Below are positions 22,331-32,240 of a stretch of 64,000 bases of DNA, piece by piece. The notes under the pieces are model-generated. The model was not told where the DNA came from and did no database searches. It saw only the letters and a list, made by a program, of their open reading frames with translations. The DNA comes from Dimorphilus gyrociliatus (lineage: Eukaryota; Annelida; Polychaeta; Dinophilidae): positions 112,297 through 176,296 of the forward strand of contig CAJFCJ010000068.1 in NCBI GenBank assembly GCA_904063045.1, in the 5' to 3' direction. Numbering within the stretch: the first letter of the stretch is position 1; each line of letters begins with the position of its first letter. The translations under genes were made by a program, and so were the position numbers.

Positions 22331-25300
22331 GCTGAAAGAATAAGGCAACCTCAACTAAACAAAGTCACTATAGCCATGATGGGACAGCATGACTCTTCAT
22401 CAGAAAGTTCAGATAGTGATGACTCAGAGATGGAAGTTACTAATTCTGATACTGGTTATGACACAAGCAATACTTTCAAAACAGACAGTAATTACAGTCT
22501 CAATGAACCTTCAAGCTCATCTGAAAGTGATGACACAGAAACAAATAATGAACTGGATCAAAATACAGATTCAGAGGCAAACATTATCTCTGATAGAGAA
22601 GATGAAATATCTAGTTCAGACGATGAGTCAATAATTATTGAAAGCGAAATTATTGATATAACCCATTCGGATAATGAGTCAATAATTATTGAAGGTGAAA
22701 TTATTGACATAACCCATTCAGATAATGAGTCCCTCATAGTGGTAGATTCATCCCAAGATGAGAAAGAAAATACAAGTGACACAGACAATGAGTCAGTCAT
22801 ATTTTTAGATGAGACTAAAATCATCTCTGAACCAATTAGATTCCCAACAAGAAGTGGAACCACAATATATAGAGTTAGAAGATGGAATAACTATCAGAGT
22901 GGACAACAACACAAAATTTTCAACCATTCAACTATAGCCAACACAGGAAGAGCTAACATGAAACAGATGTTGTGGCTTCCACTAGTGATGACTGTAATGG
23001 TGATCTGTGGCTGCATCCACTCAATAACAGTCCCAAAACCATCCTACCAAGGTGCCCATGTTACAAGTGCAAACATTACCTTAACATTTAAACCACCGTT
23101 ATACTTTTGTTCTAACCAACTACCAAGCCAGGCATTTGATCTAGCAGATGAGCCAACTTGTAATATAGAATCACAAGAAACCAAGACAATTACAGCTGAT
23201 ATCTATGAATTGAACTTGGAAGAAATTGAAACAAGAGCAGTAAAATGTCAAGTGTATCTAAGAACTAATTTTTACACTTACTATTTCTTTGGAGCAAAGA
23301 AGAGGAGGATTGTTAACTCAGTTATCAAAGTAACTCATGATCAATGCAGACAGATGATAAAAGACAAACGATCTTTTCAAGGAAAACCTTTAATGGTGAA
23401 AAGAAACACTTGGATCCACCAAGATCAGTTTCCTGCTGCCTACACATGGCCAACAACGACCAAGGTGCTGGAATACACCACAATTATCCAGTTTGGCAAA
23501 GCATATTGGCAACCTCCTAATATGAAAATTACAACTAATCTGGACTACCTGGAAGATTGTTTACCAGGGCAGTCCTATTGTGAAACAGAAGAGGCAATTA
23601 TTGTCTTTAGGAACCTCAAGAATAATTACACACTTGGGCAACAATCACCATGGATAAAAATTAGCAACAGAATTAGTTGTATCAAATTTGCTGGTCACTA
23701 TTCTTGTCCAGGGTATTCTATTCTGGACATCCCTTATCAAGATAAGTTTATTGATGGAATTGGTGGTCCTGGAACAAAAGTACTAGTACCACTGGAGGAA
23801 CAGAGTTTAATACAGGAAACAAGCAAGGAACACCTATACAATTTGCTACAATATCAGAAGATTGGCAAGAATGAAGAAAAACGACTATTAAACTATCCCA
23901 ATAAAGTTAAAGAACAAATTATACTATACAAGCGAAACAACCCCTTACCAAGTCTTAACCAATGGTACAGAGAAACAAACACAAAGTATAAACTAATGAG
24001 AAATAAAGGCACACTCAAGGAAGTTGTGATATATCATCTACAACAACCCATTAGTCCATCTTACTGGGAGCTGGATAACTATTATATCCAAGAAATGCTG
24101 CAAGCAGTCAATTGGACAAGGGCAACAAGACAATCTGTCACGATTTCAAAATATGTATACAGTGAGAAAAGAATCAAAAAGAAGGTATTACCAACATTGG
24201 GCATATGGTATAAAGGACCACCAGCCAGAGAATTCAAGATTACCTATGAAGGAATTTATTTTACTCTACACATGAGAATGGCTAAAAAGCAGATGAAGAA
24301 GGAAGCAAAACTGAAACATAAGATAAGTAAAAACCCATACCACAAATTCCCATTGGAAATGAGAGAAGCTGCCCAAACATCTACCTTACTACATGGTATT
24401 GATTCAAATTTTAAGAATTTAAAAAAGTTTACCCAACAGCTGTCAAGTCTTCTCTGCAATCAATTTGTTCAAAGAAGCAGAATGATGGCATTACTAGCAA
24501 ATTTGGATCCTCAATTGACCACAGTGTTAACAAATGAGTTGGGAATGCACAGTAGTCAGATGGGAGAATTAGCTATAATTAAACAATGTTCACCAATAGC
24601 CTCAACAGAAGTAGTTTGTGACTTAAGCATGATAAAAAAGAATAACAAATGTTCTCAATTTTTACTTGTCACCATGAACAACCTGCTTTTCCAAGTAGAA
24701 CCAGTTACTCATGTTTTACAGCAAGTCAATCCTGAAGAGATTACCTATAATGAGTGTAAGTCTAACAAGTTATTCTACAAAACAACTCACAACCCATTAA
24801 ATCCTATAAGAAACCAACCAATGAAAGACAAAACGTATGTGTATTATTCAGAAAGAGGATGCAGATTTCACACTGTGTCTGCAAAATCCATGCAGTTACA
24901 TATCCACAATCACCTTTCTGAACCAAAAATTGAAATTGCCAGATTAGCTGATCTACTCCACCATGGGGTAAAGAAGGATATTGCATACCAGCACTCAAAA
25001 ATTAAGCAAGTTATCAGTTCACTGGAACAGAAGCAGGCAAGGTATGATAACATGGTCACTGTTGCAGAGAAAAATGGCATTGTACCCAATTTATCTGGAC
25101 TTAAACAGTTTTTCCATAGTTGGTACTATAAACCTGGGAAAACACTTTATGTTATCATACGAAATATTTGTTTGAGTATTGTAGTGTCAATGGTATGTAT
25201 CATCATTTTCAACTATATTATTGGAAGAAGAAAACAAAGAGAAGAAATTGCTACCCCAAGTGAGAGCACAGATAACTCTCCTGAAAACCCAAAACTAATG

Positions 25301-25378
25301 AAACAAAGTTGTAGCTTTAGTCAACATCAAACTAATGAAGAAGAACAACCACCTGTAATTCTCATTAAATCAAGATGA
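22211..25378 (+). CDS. Env-like membrane glycoprotein with N-terminal protease tail and acidic region
   Basis: One open frame of 1055 codons. Residues 1-40 are the end of the PR2 domain. Residues 55-205 are very rich in Ser, Asp and Glu, with an imperfect 20-residue tandem repeat (DNESIIIEGEIIDITHS). A hydrophobic signal-type segment begins at Met250 (nt 22958). A cysteine-containing ectodomain with NIT, NYT and NWT glycosylation sites follows. Basic clusters at about 361-367 and 651-658 are possible furin-type sites. A single strong membrane segment lies at about 980-1003, then a roughly 50-residue tail. This is a class I-like membrane topology expected of Env. True env translation may begin at Met250 from a spliced mRNA. 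The ectodomain family is not recognised with confidence. It stays open while gag-pol is broken. Confidence 0.85.
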   Translation: MENLDIAIILGCDFLQTVGANLNFEAKQCSLKFDRRKGNLAERIRQPQLNKVTIAMMGQHDSSSESSDSDDSEMEVTNSDTGYDTSNTFKTDSNYSLNEPSSSSESDDTETNNELDQNTDSEANIISDREDEISSSDDESIIIESEIIDITHSDNESIIIEGEIIDITHSDNESLIVVDSSQDEKENTSDTDNESVIFLDETKIISEPIRFPTRSGTTIYRVRRWNNYQSGQQHKIFNHSTIANTGRANMKQMLWLPLVMTVMVICGCIHSITVPKPSYQGAHVTSANITLTFKPPLYFCSNQLPSQAFDLADEPTCNIESQETKTITADIYELNLEEIETRAVKCQVYLRTNFYTYYFFGAKKRRIVNSVIKVTHDQCRQMIKDKRSFQGKPLMVKRNTWIHQDQFPAAYTWPTTTKVLEYTTIIQFGKAYWQPPNMKITTNLDYLEDCLPGQSYCETEEAIIVFRNLKNNYTLGQQSPWIKISNRISCIKFAGHYSCPGYSILDIPYQDKFIDGIGGPGTKVLVPLEEQSLIQETSKEHLYNLLQYQKIGKNEEKRLLNYPNKVKEQIILYKRNNPLPSLNQWYRETNTKYKLMRNKGTLKEVVIYHLQQPISPSYWELDNYYIQEMLQAVNWTRATRQSVTISKYVYSEKRIKKKVLPTLGIWYKGPPAREFKITYEGIYFTLHMRMAKKQMKKEAKLKHKISKNPYHKFPLEMREAAQTSTLLHGIDSNFKNLKKFTQQLSSLLCNQFVQRSRMMALLANLDPQLTTVLTNELGMHSSQMGELAIIKQCSPIASTEVVCDLSMIKKNNKCSQFLLVTMNNLLFQVEPVTHVLQQVNPEEITYNECKSNKLFYKTTHNPLNPIRNQPMKDKTYVYYSERGCRFHTVSAKSMQLHIHNHLSEPKIEIARLADLLHHGVKKDIAYQHSKIKQVISSLEQKQARYDNMVTVAEKNGIVPNLSGLKQFFHSWYYKPGKTLYVIIRNICLSIVVSMVCIIIFNYIIGRRKQREEIATPSESTDNSPENPKLMKQSCSFSQHQTNEEEQPPVILIKSR

Positions 25379-25390
25379 AGGGACTCATCT

Positions 25391-25409
25391 TCACAAAGAA
25401 GGGGGAAGT
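25391..25409 (+). promoter_or_regulatory. polypurine tract
   Basis: AAAGAAGGGGGAAG directly precedes the 3' LTR and would prime plus-strand synthesis. Confidence 0.8.
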
Positions 25410-26044
25410 TGTACAACTTTGGTTATATTTTACATGCTTGAACTCTATTATTTTATGCAACATATACATGTACATCTTAAAACCTACGCAAGAAAATGCT
25501 ATAACATTGGCCAAACATAAGTCTGATTAGTCAGCTTGAAGGTTCATCTTTAATTACCAATAAAGGTTTGGCCAAGTTATAATTTAATTAACTTGCCTAG
25601 GGTGTGGCCAAGTTATAATTCAATTAACCTTCCTAAATGTTGAACCTTGTAACATCCTGTTACTAAAGATAAATATGAACTACACATTTTGGCAACTGTA
25701 AAGTGATGATTGGATGTCAGAGACAAACCTCAAAGTATATAAATCCTCATTATTCTCATTTGGCATGCAGCTTCCATCTGGACCCAAGGACCTGGGAAAA
25801 TCATCTGGAAACAACCTCCACTGGAACCATCCATCTACTCCTCAACATTGGAAGACAGTTTGGTAATTTGGCAACCTGCTATTACAAACTATCTACTCTG
25901 CTATTGAACTCTCATATTGTTACTTGCTTAAGTATTATTATTGCGAATAAACCATTTTAATTTAAACATTTGTTTAAAGGTTCGAGTAGAACCAGTATTG
26001 TTATAACTTGCAAACGCATAGATTTTGCCAGCAAGAGCAGTACA
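25410..26044 (+). repeat. 3' LTR of the env-bearing element (LTR-A)
   Basis: Same length and ends as the 5' LTR; TATATAAA and AATAAA at matching offsets. Confidence 0.93.
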
Positions 26045-26850
26045 ATAATATATTAATATCATTGTTTGCTTATATTCACTGTGTATTCACTGTGCCCTAG
26101 AAAATAAGTAGGTCAAGTTAAGTAGGTCATTCAGGAATTTGTGTAAATTAAACAGTAAAATAAAAAGTAAATGAAGATAATAGGATGGTTATATCTCTTT
26201 CGAATATGTAAAGGATTATATATTAATTTGTGCAAGTGTAGGATGTTAATTTTTCCCAATTGAAGTAATTTAATAATATATTAAGGTATTGAAATACTAT
26301 TCTTAATGTTAAAATTTTCGATAATATTTCTCAACTTTAACATACAGTTTTTCATAAATGGCATGTTTAATTTATTTGAAAATTGGAAACATATTGACAG
26401 TTGAACTTTTCAGCAATTAGCTCCTAACTAAATATTAATTTTCTTTTTTTGTTTTCAATAATATGGAGTCTTTGATAGTTAAAGTTAAGTAGTATAATGC
26501 AGTTTCTACAACAATTGCTAATAAGCTTAAGAATTTTAGGTTAGGTCCAAAAGTATTTGAACTCAATGCTTGTATTTTTCTTTTCCATGTAAAAATATTT
26601 TTTTCAAGTCATGTGACCTAATTTGTTATCGAGGCTTGTGCCATATTATTGGAAATTCTATGGCGATTATTTTTTTAAAAAATGAGCAAAACCTGTCCAG
26701 TAGTTTAGGAGAAAACTTACAAAACAGTTTTAAGTGGAAAAGTAGAATATTACTATTGTTTTGTCTAATTTTCTAATTATCCCAGATGAAAAGTAGGTGA
26801 TGTTAAGTAGGTCATTCATGAATTTGCAGCAAGTAAATAGCTATATTTGT
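26045..26850. other. intergenic with imperfect direct repeats
   Basis: GTTAAGTAGGTCATTCAGGAATTTG near 26115 recurs near 26800 as TTAAGTAGGTCATTCATGAATTTG, and a second pair (AGTCTTTGATAGTTAAAG near 26467, AGTCTTGGATGATTAAAG near 26868) keeps the same order. This suggests a tandem duplication of about 0.4-0.7 kb that includes the start of the next gene fragment. Confidence 0.5.
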
Positions 26851-26982
26851 TTTGAATTGTATGGAGGAGTCTTGGATGATTAAAGTTCAACAGCACTATG
26901 CAGTTTTCATAAGAATTGAGAATAGCATTGATGATTTTGATGAAACAGATGCATTTATCCTGTATATAAGATTATGTGAAAA

Positions 26983-27939
26983 GGGAACAACAGAAGTCGC
27001 CCAGGGCAGAAGTCGCCCAGGACAGAAGTCGCCCAGAAATTGATAGAAGTCGCCCAGAGCTGTGACAGAAGTCGCCCAGAACTGTGATAGAAGTCGCCCA
27101 GGACTATGACAGAAGTCGCCTAGAACTGTAGAAGACATAATGTGTTTGTTCTTTGTTTCTATTGATTTCTGACAATTGAAATATATAATAAGTATTAATA
27201 AATATAGAATGCATCATTTAATAATAACTAAATAGTGAATGAATTAAATAATAAAATACTGGCATTCTGTTGAAGGTTTCACATAAATATCATTTATTTG
27301 CTTAAACTTGTGCACAAACTTGAGGTTCTATTTGGATCAGTACAGCAGAAAATTCCCACAATCACAATACAAAGTACAGTATTGAGTTTTAAACTAAAAA
27401 TCTTATGCATTTCATTTAATTTATTAAATTTGTTTCTACATTCAAAGCAGAATTTTGCCATGTTCATCAATTTCTTTCAAATACCTCTTATGTCAAAGAT
27501 CATGAGAATTAAAAAAAAATTGTAAGATATATACATGATTTTAAAGAGACTAATATTTTTATCAAAACAATTGTTACTTTTGAAGGATTACAATGCAGAA
27601 AATCACTTAATTCGAATAGCTAACAATTCAATTTTCACAACAAATCAAGTGGTAAAACATTACTCTACAAAAAAAACTGGTAAAACAATTTCTTTCATTA
27701 TCACTCAGAGATTACAAATAATAAATACAAACTACTTCATAAATTATTTTCATATATTTTGCATTTTATTAAGCATACTGTAAACTTCTAGTACACTTCT
27801 GGGCGACTTCTGTCATAGTCCTGGGTGACTTCTATCACACTTCTGGGCGACTTCTGTCACAGCTCTGGGCGACTTCTATCAATGTCTGGGCGACTTCTGT
27901 CCTGGGCGACTTCTGCCCTGGGCGACTTCTGTCGTATTC
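26983..27939. mobile_element. 957-bp nonautonomous Mutator-like MITE, copy 1
   Basis: Flanked by a perfect 9-bp target duplication ATGTGAAAA (26974-26982, 27940-27948). It starts GGGAACAACAG and ends GTCGTATTC. Terminal inverted repeats of about 155 bp are each made of seven or eight imperfect tandem units with core GAAGTCGCCCAG, in opposite orientation at the two ends. The interior (about 27140-27780) has no transposase. A 9-bp duplication with long TIRs is typical of Mutator-like elements, so it is probably mobilised in trans. Copy 2 at 37462 has the same length and looks identical. Confidence 0.88.
27256..27380 (+). repeat. captured LTR-B fragment inside the MITE
   Basis: ACTGGCATTCTGTTGAAGG through GAGGTTCTATTTGGATCAGTAC to the CAATACAAAGTACA end follows the last part of LTR-B with deletions. 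It is present at the same place in copy 2 (37735-37859). Confidence 0.65.
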
Positions 27940-28136
27940 ATGTGAAAAGCATATGGTTAGTTTTGATGAGATTATTCAATAAGGAGACCAATGATTATAT
28001 GCAGTCTGCATTGAATTGCTGTGTTCAAAAGATCTCAACAATCAAGAGAAAGCTTGAAGAGAAAGATGGCTTTGAAATTAGTTCCAAGAAGATGCTGGAT
28101 ATATTTGGAATTGATATTTGTAATTATTGGAAATAA

Positions 28137-29120
28137 GTTAATATTTTTTTCTTGTTTTTTGTTGAATGAAATGTTAATAATATTAATAAATATTTTACTT
28201 CTTTCTTTGTTTCTTACAAAGAAATGAATTTGCTTCAAATTTCATAGAGAAATGGTATGAAATAAGGCTATATTTACTAATTAATATATAGGACAATTGT
28301 TGATTGGCTGATCAATTCGCCATGGGAGGTAATAGCTATTAGGTCAGTAGTTGAATTTTTGTAATTGCTATATCCTACCATCTTCTTTTATATAGATATA
28401 CTTTTGATATAAATTAATATATACATTACATACCTCCTGTTACTTTTTCACCTAAATTTAACCCTTTAAATTACATAAGAGTTGGTGAACTTGTCAAAAA
28501 GGACCCTTTATTGTTCTCTATTAAGGTCTTCTTGATAAGAGAAGTGTAAACAAAACTTAATTATCAAGTGCTTTATCTTGACATGATTGTGGTTCTCAAA
28601 ACAATGTTAGTTCGTGGGAATGAAAAACCAAGGTTAATTTAACTATCATTTATACCATTTATGGTAAAAATATGTTTGATAACTTTCACATGACCAATTT
28701 TAACCAAAATTATATCATTTTCGGTTGAAATTTTATGTAGAATTCAAATATCTTAACTAAATTACAATATTCAGAAAAAGAAAATTTTTAATAACAATTT
28801 TATTGATTTTCCTCTTCTTTTTATAGAAAAAAGGGGTGATAACTTTAAAGAAAACAAGTAATAAAGAATAGAAAAGAGGTGAAATTTGTTAATAAAACAA
28901 ATATCATTTCATTCAAATTTTTTGTTTTTCATATCAAAAGTATGCTTTTATATACCTATGTTCTAATGAATAAAACATATTTGATATTTTTAGAAATGAA
29001 ATTGTCTTGATAAAACTGTTTGTACACGTATCTTCTTAATATTATCCAAATTAACTTCATATTGGCATATATCATTTCTTTAAATGTCATGTGGGTGGAG
29101 TTTCCCTTCCTAAAGAAAAG
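28137..29120. other. intergenic, upstream of the ORF cluster
   Basis: AT-rich with no supported ORF. Contains an inverted CCAAT (GATTGGCTGATCAATTCGCC) near 28303 and scattered poly-A signals. Confidence 0.45.
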
Positions 29121-29127
29121 CAATTGG

Positions 29128-29167
29128 CCAATCAGGAGACAGCATTGCATGGTGGACTATATATATA
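29128..29167 (+). promoter_or_regulatory. CCAAT box and TATA box of the ORF cluster
   Basis: CCAAT at 29128-29132 (GGCCAATCAGG) and TATATATATA at 29158-29167. A start site would lie near 29190. Spliced leader exons follow, so this is a credible RNA polymerase II promoter. Confidence 0.6.
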
Positions 29168-29189
29168 CTGGAACATTCTCATTCTTTCA

Positions 29190-30159
29190 CTTACAATCCA
29201 TTTGGCTTTGATTTCGTAAGGAAGGTAATTCTCTACTAAATATATACAAAATTAATGTGTTTTTTCATTTACAGAATCTTACTCATCCAGTTGGCTTGCT
29301 ATTTTCTTCAAATTTTGAAGTCTATCTGTTAACTATTAATCAGGTATTATGTATATTATATTATATATTTATTGGTACAATTTCTTATTTATTTACTTTT
29401 TGTTTCAGCTCTTCTTCTGTCTCCTTCATTCCTTCATTCCTCCCTTCCTTCCTTACTTCCTTCAATTCTTCCTATCTACATCAGAAGTTTGCTAAGAAAT
29501 CATTAAAATGTGAGTGTTTCTATATTGTTTTGTCCTGTTCCTCTCCTCTGCAGTTGAATTTTCCACTGCAAGGTTGTAAACTCTTTTTTGTATACTTCAA
29601 TATAGGCAAGCATATGGGAAAATGAAAATTCTAAGCACTTTCTTAACTTCTTTTTTGCTGTTTAACATTGAATTCGTCTAGATTAAAGATTTTCTTGGAC
29701 AATCTTTAAATTTGATATTTCTTTGATTGTTAAACAGTATAACTTAAAGTTAAAGTGTTCTATTTGTAGGAGTTTAGCAAGATTTTTAAATATAAAATTG
29801 AATCCTTGCTACAGATGACAACTTTTGTTAATGATCTCATTGAAGAAGTTAACAGTACATTATATGAGATAATTGCTTATTATGACATAGATATGCTATC
29901 AGAACCAACAATGTATTCATACTTTTGCAATCATCATATTCATCAATTAAGCTATGCTCAAGATATTATAGCACTTATATATGACTATAATGAACATACT
30001 GATTTAAATAATATTCAAGGAGATGTAATTACAGATGAAATGCAGGATAAAATTTTCAAAACAATTATAAATATTGATACTGTAATGAATTTAAAAGACA
30101 TTCTTATTGAATGTGATTTAGATAAATTACCAAATGACTTTCTATTTAGTCTACAGTAA
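29190..30159 (+). CDS. small acidic protein of unknown function (cluster gene 1), with 5' UTR exons
   Basis: Likely non-coding first exons are 29190-29224 (donor GTAATT), 29275-29343 (donor GTATTA) and 29409-29509 (donor GTGAGT), then 29770 onwards after a TTTGTAG acceptor. The ATG at 29815 directly follows a second possible acceptor (GCTACAG). The protein of 114 residues is acidic and helical (TTFVNDLIEEVNSTLYEII, DVITDEMQDKIFKTI), without Cys pairs, signal peptide or membrane segment. It resembles the products of clusters 2 and 4 in size and charge, perhaps as distant relatives. Family not recognised. A weak donor close to the stop could extend it. Confidence 0.5.
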
Positions 30160-30339
30160 AACATATTCAAAATATAGCCATCTTTAGATAGTAGTAATAT
30201 AATATAAATACAAATAATAATCTGAAAACTTATCAATGATTGATGGATATATCATTTGTTTGATCATGTACAAACATGCATGTTTTCTGTATAATTAACT
30301 ATGTTAAAAGTTTATTTTCTGTTTTGCTGTTCATTGCAG

Positions 30340-30644
30340 ACTATCCCAATCTTTCTTTTTTTTTTACAATAAATGACTTCCAATATTTCTATGATAATAG
30401 ATCACACCATGTTAATATACTGTTGAAAATGTTGAACAGCACTGATCCATGTTTAAATAAGAAAACTTATAAAGAATGGGAAGAATGTCTATCAATAACA
30501 TTTGAGATTCTGGAAGATAATTTGTTTGTAATGGAATCTACTCACCATTCTGAAGAATACATGATGAGAAAAAAGTTGAATGACTTATATGATGTTTTGA
30601 TTTCAAATATTCTTTCCTATGTTATAAATTGTCATTTTGCTTAG
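30340..30644 (+). CDS. small acidic protein of unknown function (cluster gene 2 or exon)
   Basis: Open from a good 3' splice site (TTCATTGCAG) to the stop at 30644. First in-frame ATG is at 30429. It reads TINDFQYFYDNRSHHV, then KEWEECLSITFEILEDNLFV and a helical end. It could be a second exon of gene 1 (phase fits only a poor donor, TTTA|GTCTAC) or a separate gene. Not recognised. Confidence 0.4.
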
Positions 30645-30857
30645 AAAACCTTTGTTAGCATCAGTCAGTATTGTTGGTTTGTTGTTATTGTCATTTTCCA
30701 TAGTTGAAAAAAAAGTGTTGTACATGTTATATTAAAAAAATGTAGGTAAATACATTGTAAATATCTGATACTGGATTTTATTAACTTATTGCATATATTA
30801 TTTTCAAAGCATATCAACCTCAAGTTTAATTATTTTGTTCATTTTTATATTCAGATA

Positions 30858-32090
30858 ATGGCTCACCAAAATAATAAAGTTTTTAAATTCAAATCAAAGA
30901 AAACTAAGATTAATAAAGCTGCTTGCATAAATCTATTTGAAGATGACAAAATTGAAAGAGATATTCAACAGTCAGCTCTACAAAATCAACAGCAAACAGA
31001 AGTAATTCAAGTTTTAACAGATGATTGTAATGGAAAAAACGAAGGTGTAGTTGAAGGAAGGAAAGAAGCAACAATGACACAATACTTTGTTAAAAAAAGA
31101 AAGAATGAAGTTGTGGATATTCTTCAAGTACCAAAAGCAAGTTGTAGCAAAGATAGTGATGAAGAATCTGATATAGAAGTATGTTTAGAAGTTTGCCAAC
31201 CAAAAAAGAAGAAAACTATTAAAATTGTACAAATATCTTCATCACAATCATCAGAATCATCAACTGAAGAGTTAATGAGGAAAGTAGCAACTAGTGTTCA
31301 GTATCAAACTCATTCCAAATTGTTCCTTGCTGAGGATTTAAAGAGAAAATTGCTCCATCAACAGAAATGTGATGATATCAGTGTTGAAAGTGGTTTAACT
31401 GTTTTTGTAAGAAGAAAGAGTGATTCATTTATTAATTTCATGGAAAGTTTTTGTAATAAGAAATCTTATAGTGGGATTGATATTCCACAATTAATAAGAC
31501 AAGTTCCTCCTAAAAAAGATATTAAAAGTCAATATTTAATTGTTACAGATACAAGCTTTGATTATGATAAGAAAGTGTTAGCTCTTAATATACTCAAGTA
31601 TGGTCTAGATGGTGAATTGTATGTAATCCATATTGAAGATTTAATGGCATCCGATTTGCCAGTAATCTTTAATGATTGGAAAATTGAATGTCAACAGATT
31701 GTTATCCATTTACCAGAACATCCAATTACAATAAACAATTACCTTGATGAATTTTATCAAAAGTTGAAACTTGTATCTGGCCTCAACAAAATGTTTATAT
31801 GTATAACTATTAAAATCAATAATGAACAAAAGCACTGTAATTATCCATATAATAATTGTGATCAACTTGTTGAGGTTGATATGAAGAATAACTTGAAAAA
31901 TAGCTATGTTGAAACATACCAATTTCAACATCAGCAGACCATAATGAAGAATCCATACATATCTATAATTGAGTTTTTGGCAAATTATAATAAGGAATAT
32001 CTTTTAAATGTACCAGATTTAAAGAAACTTGTTGATAAACACAATATTAAAAAAGCCATGAGCAAGAAAGATAAAATGTTAGAATCATAA
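30858..32090 (+). CDS. 410-residue protein with SUMO- and PCNA-interaction-like motifs (cluster gene 3)
   Basis: ATG at 30858, three bases after a TATATTCAG 3' splice site; one uninterrupted exon. The first 100 residues are basic then acidic. EVIQVLTDD and TIKIVQISSSQSSESS look like SUMO-interaction motifs (hydrophobic core plus acidic or serine run). TMTQYFVKKRK resembles a PIP-box core (M-x-x-Y-F) without the leading Gln. Residues 200-400 form a mixed alpha/beta region (YLIVTDTSF, LALNILKYGLDGELYVIHI, QQIVIHLPEH, MFICITIKIN). These features suggest a nuclear, DNA-associated protein; the globular part is not recognised. Open frame length and typical introns nearby support a real gene. Confidence 0.6.
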   Translation: MAHQNNKVFKFKSKKTKINKAACINLFEDDKIERDIQQSALQNQQQTEVIQVLTDDCNGKNEGVVEGRKEATMTQYFVKKRKNEVVDILQVPKASCSKDSDEESDIEVCLEVCQPKKKKTIKIVQISSSQSSESSTEELMRKVATSVQYQTHSKLFLAEDLKRKLLHQQKCDDISVESGLTVFVRRKSDSFINFMESFCNKKSYSGIDIPQLIRQVPPKKDIKSQYLIVTDTSFDYDKKVLALNILKYGLDGELYVIHIEDLMASDLPVIFNDWKIECQQIVIHLPEHPITINNYLDEFYQKLKLVSGLNKMFICITIKINNEQKHCNYPYNNCDQLVEVDMKNNLKNSYVETYQFQHQQTIMKNPYISIIEFLANYNKEYLLNVPDLKKLVDKHNIKKAMSKKDKMLES

Positions 32091-32240
32091 TTTGTTTCTG
32101 CAATATTAAACTCTATTAAAGTGTAATTACCTTTTGCTTTTTTTAATAAAGATATTTGAAAAAATTTTCTTTTCCCAATGTAAGCTATAACTCAATTTAG
32201 TCTTTTTTAATTTCTTCTTTCTTTTCATTCCATTAGAAAG

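Larger units (their letters stand above)
16780..26044 (+). mobile_element. complete env-bearing Ty3/gypsy (errantivirus-like) LTR element
   Basis: Two direct LTRs of exactly 635 bp (16780-17414, 25410-26044) both start TGTACAAC and end CAGTACA and differ at about four sites. That implies a recent insertion or gene conversion. The order inside is primer site, gag, protease, RT-RNase H, integrase, a second protease-like region, a long env frame and polypurine tract. Gag-Pol is broken by several frameshifts or stops (about 17567, 18121, 18500, 19605, 20270, 21003, 21550) and by one N at 18872, while env is open for 1055 codons. No convincing target duplication flanks it. Some breaks near short runs could be sequencing errors. 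Confidence 0.93.
26852..28136 (+). pseudogene. unknown gene interrupted by a MULE-type MITE
   Basis: Before the MITE an open frame reads MNCMEESWMIKVQQHYAVF and continues acidic to the target site. After it (27949-28136), coding-like sequence resumes with a helical, charged frame (NCCVQKISTIKRKLEEKDGF) ending KMLDIFGIDICNYWK. Removing the MITE and one target copy does not give one continuous frame; a stop near 27980 remains, which could be intronic. Family not recognised. Confidence 0.35.

Noticed and set aside
22558-22863. Minus-strand ORF of 101 codons in the env acidic region
   Set aside because: It is the antisense of the Ser/Asp/Glu repeat and has the expected biased composition.
26991-27130. 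CRISPR-like array of GAAGTCGCCCAG units
   Set aside because: Unit spacing is irregular and only 5-10 bp, the array is mirrored at the other end of a 957-bp unit with a 9-bp target duplication, and the genome is animal. These are TIR sub-repeats.
30858-32090. EME1/MMS4-type nuclease partner
   Set aside because: SIM-like motifs and an alpha/beta domain suggested it, but no diagnostic XPF-family motif is visible, so no name is given.
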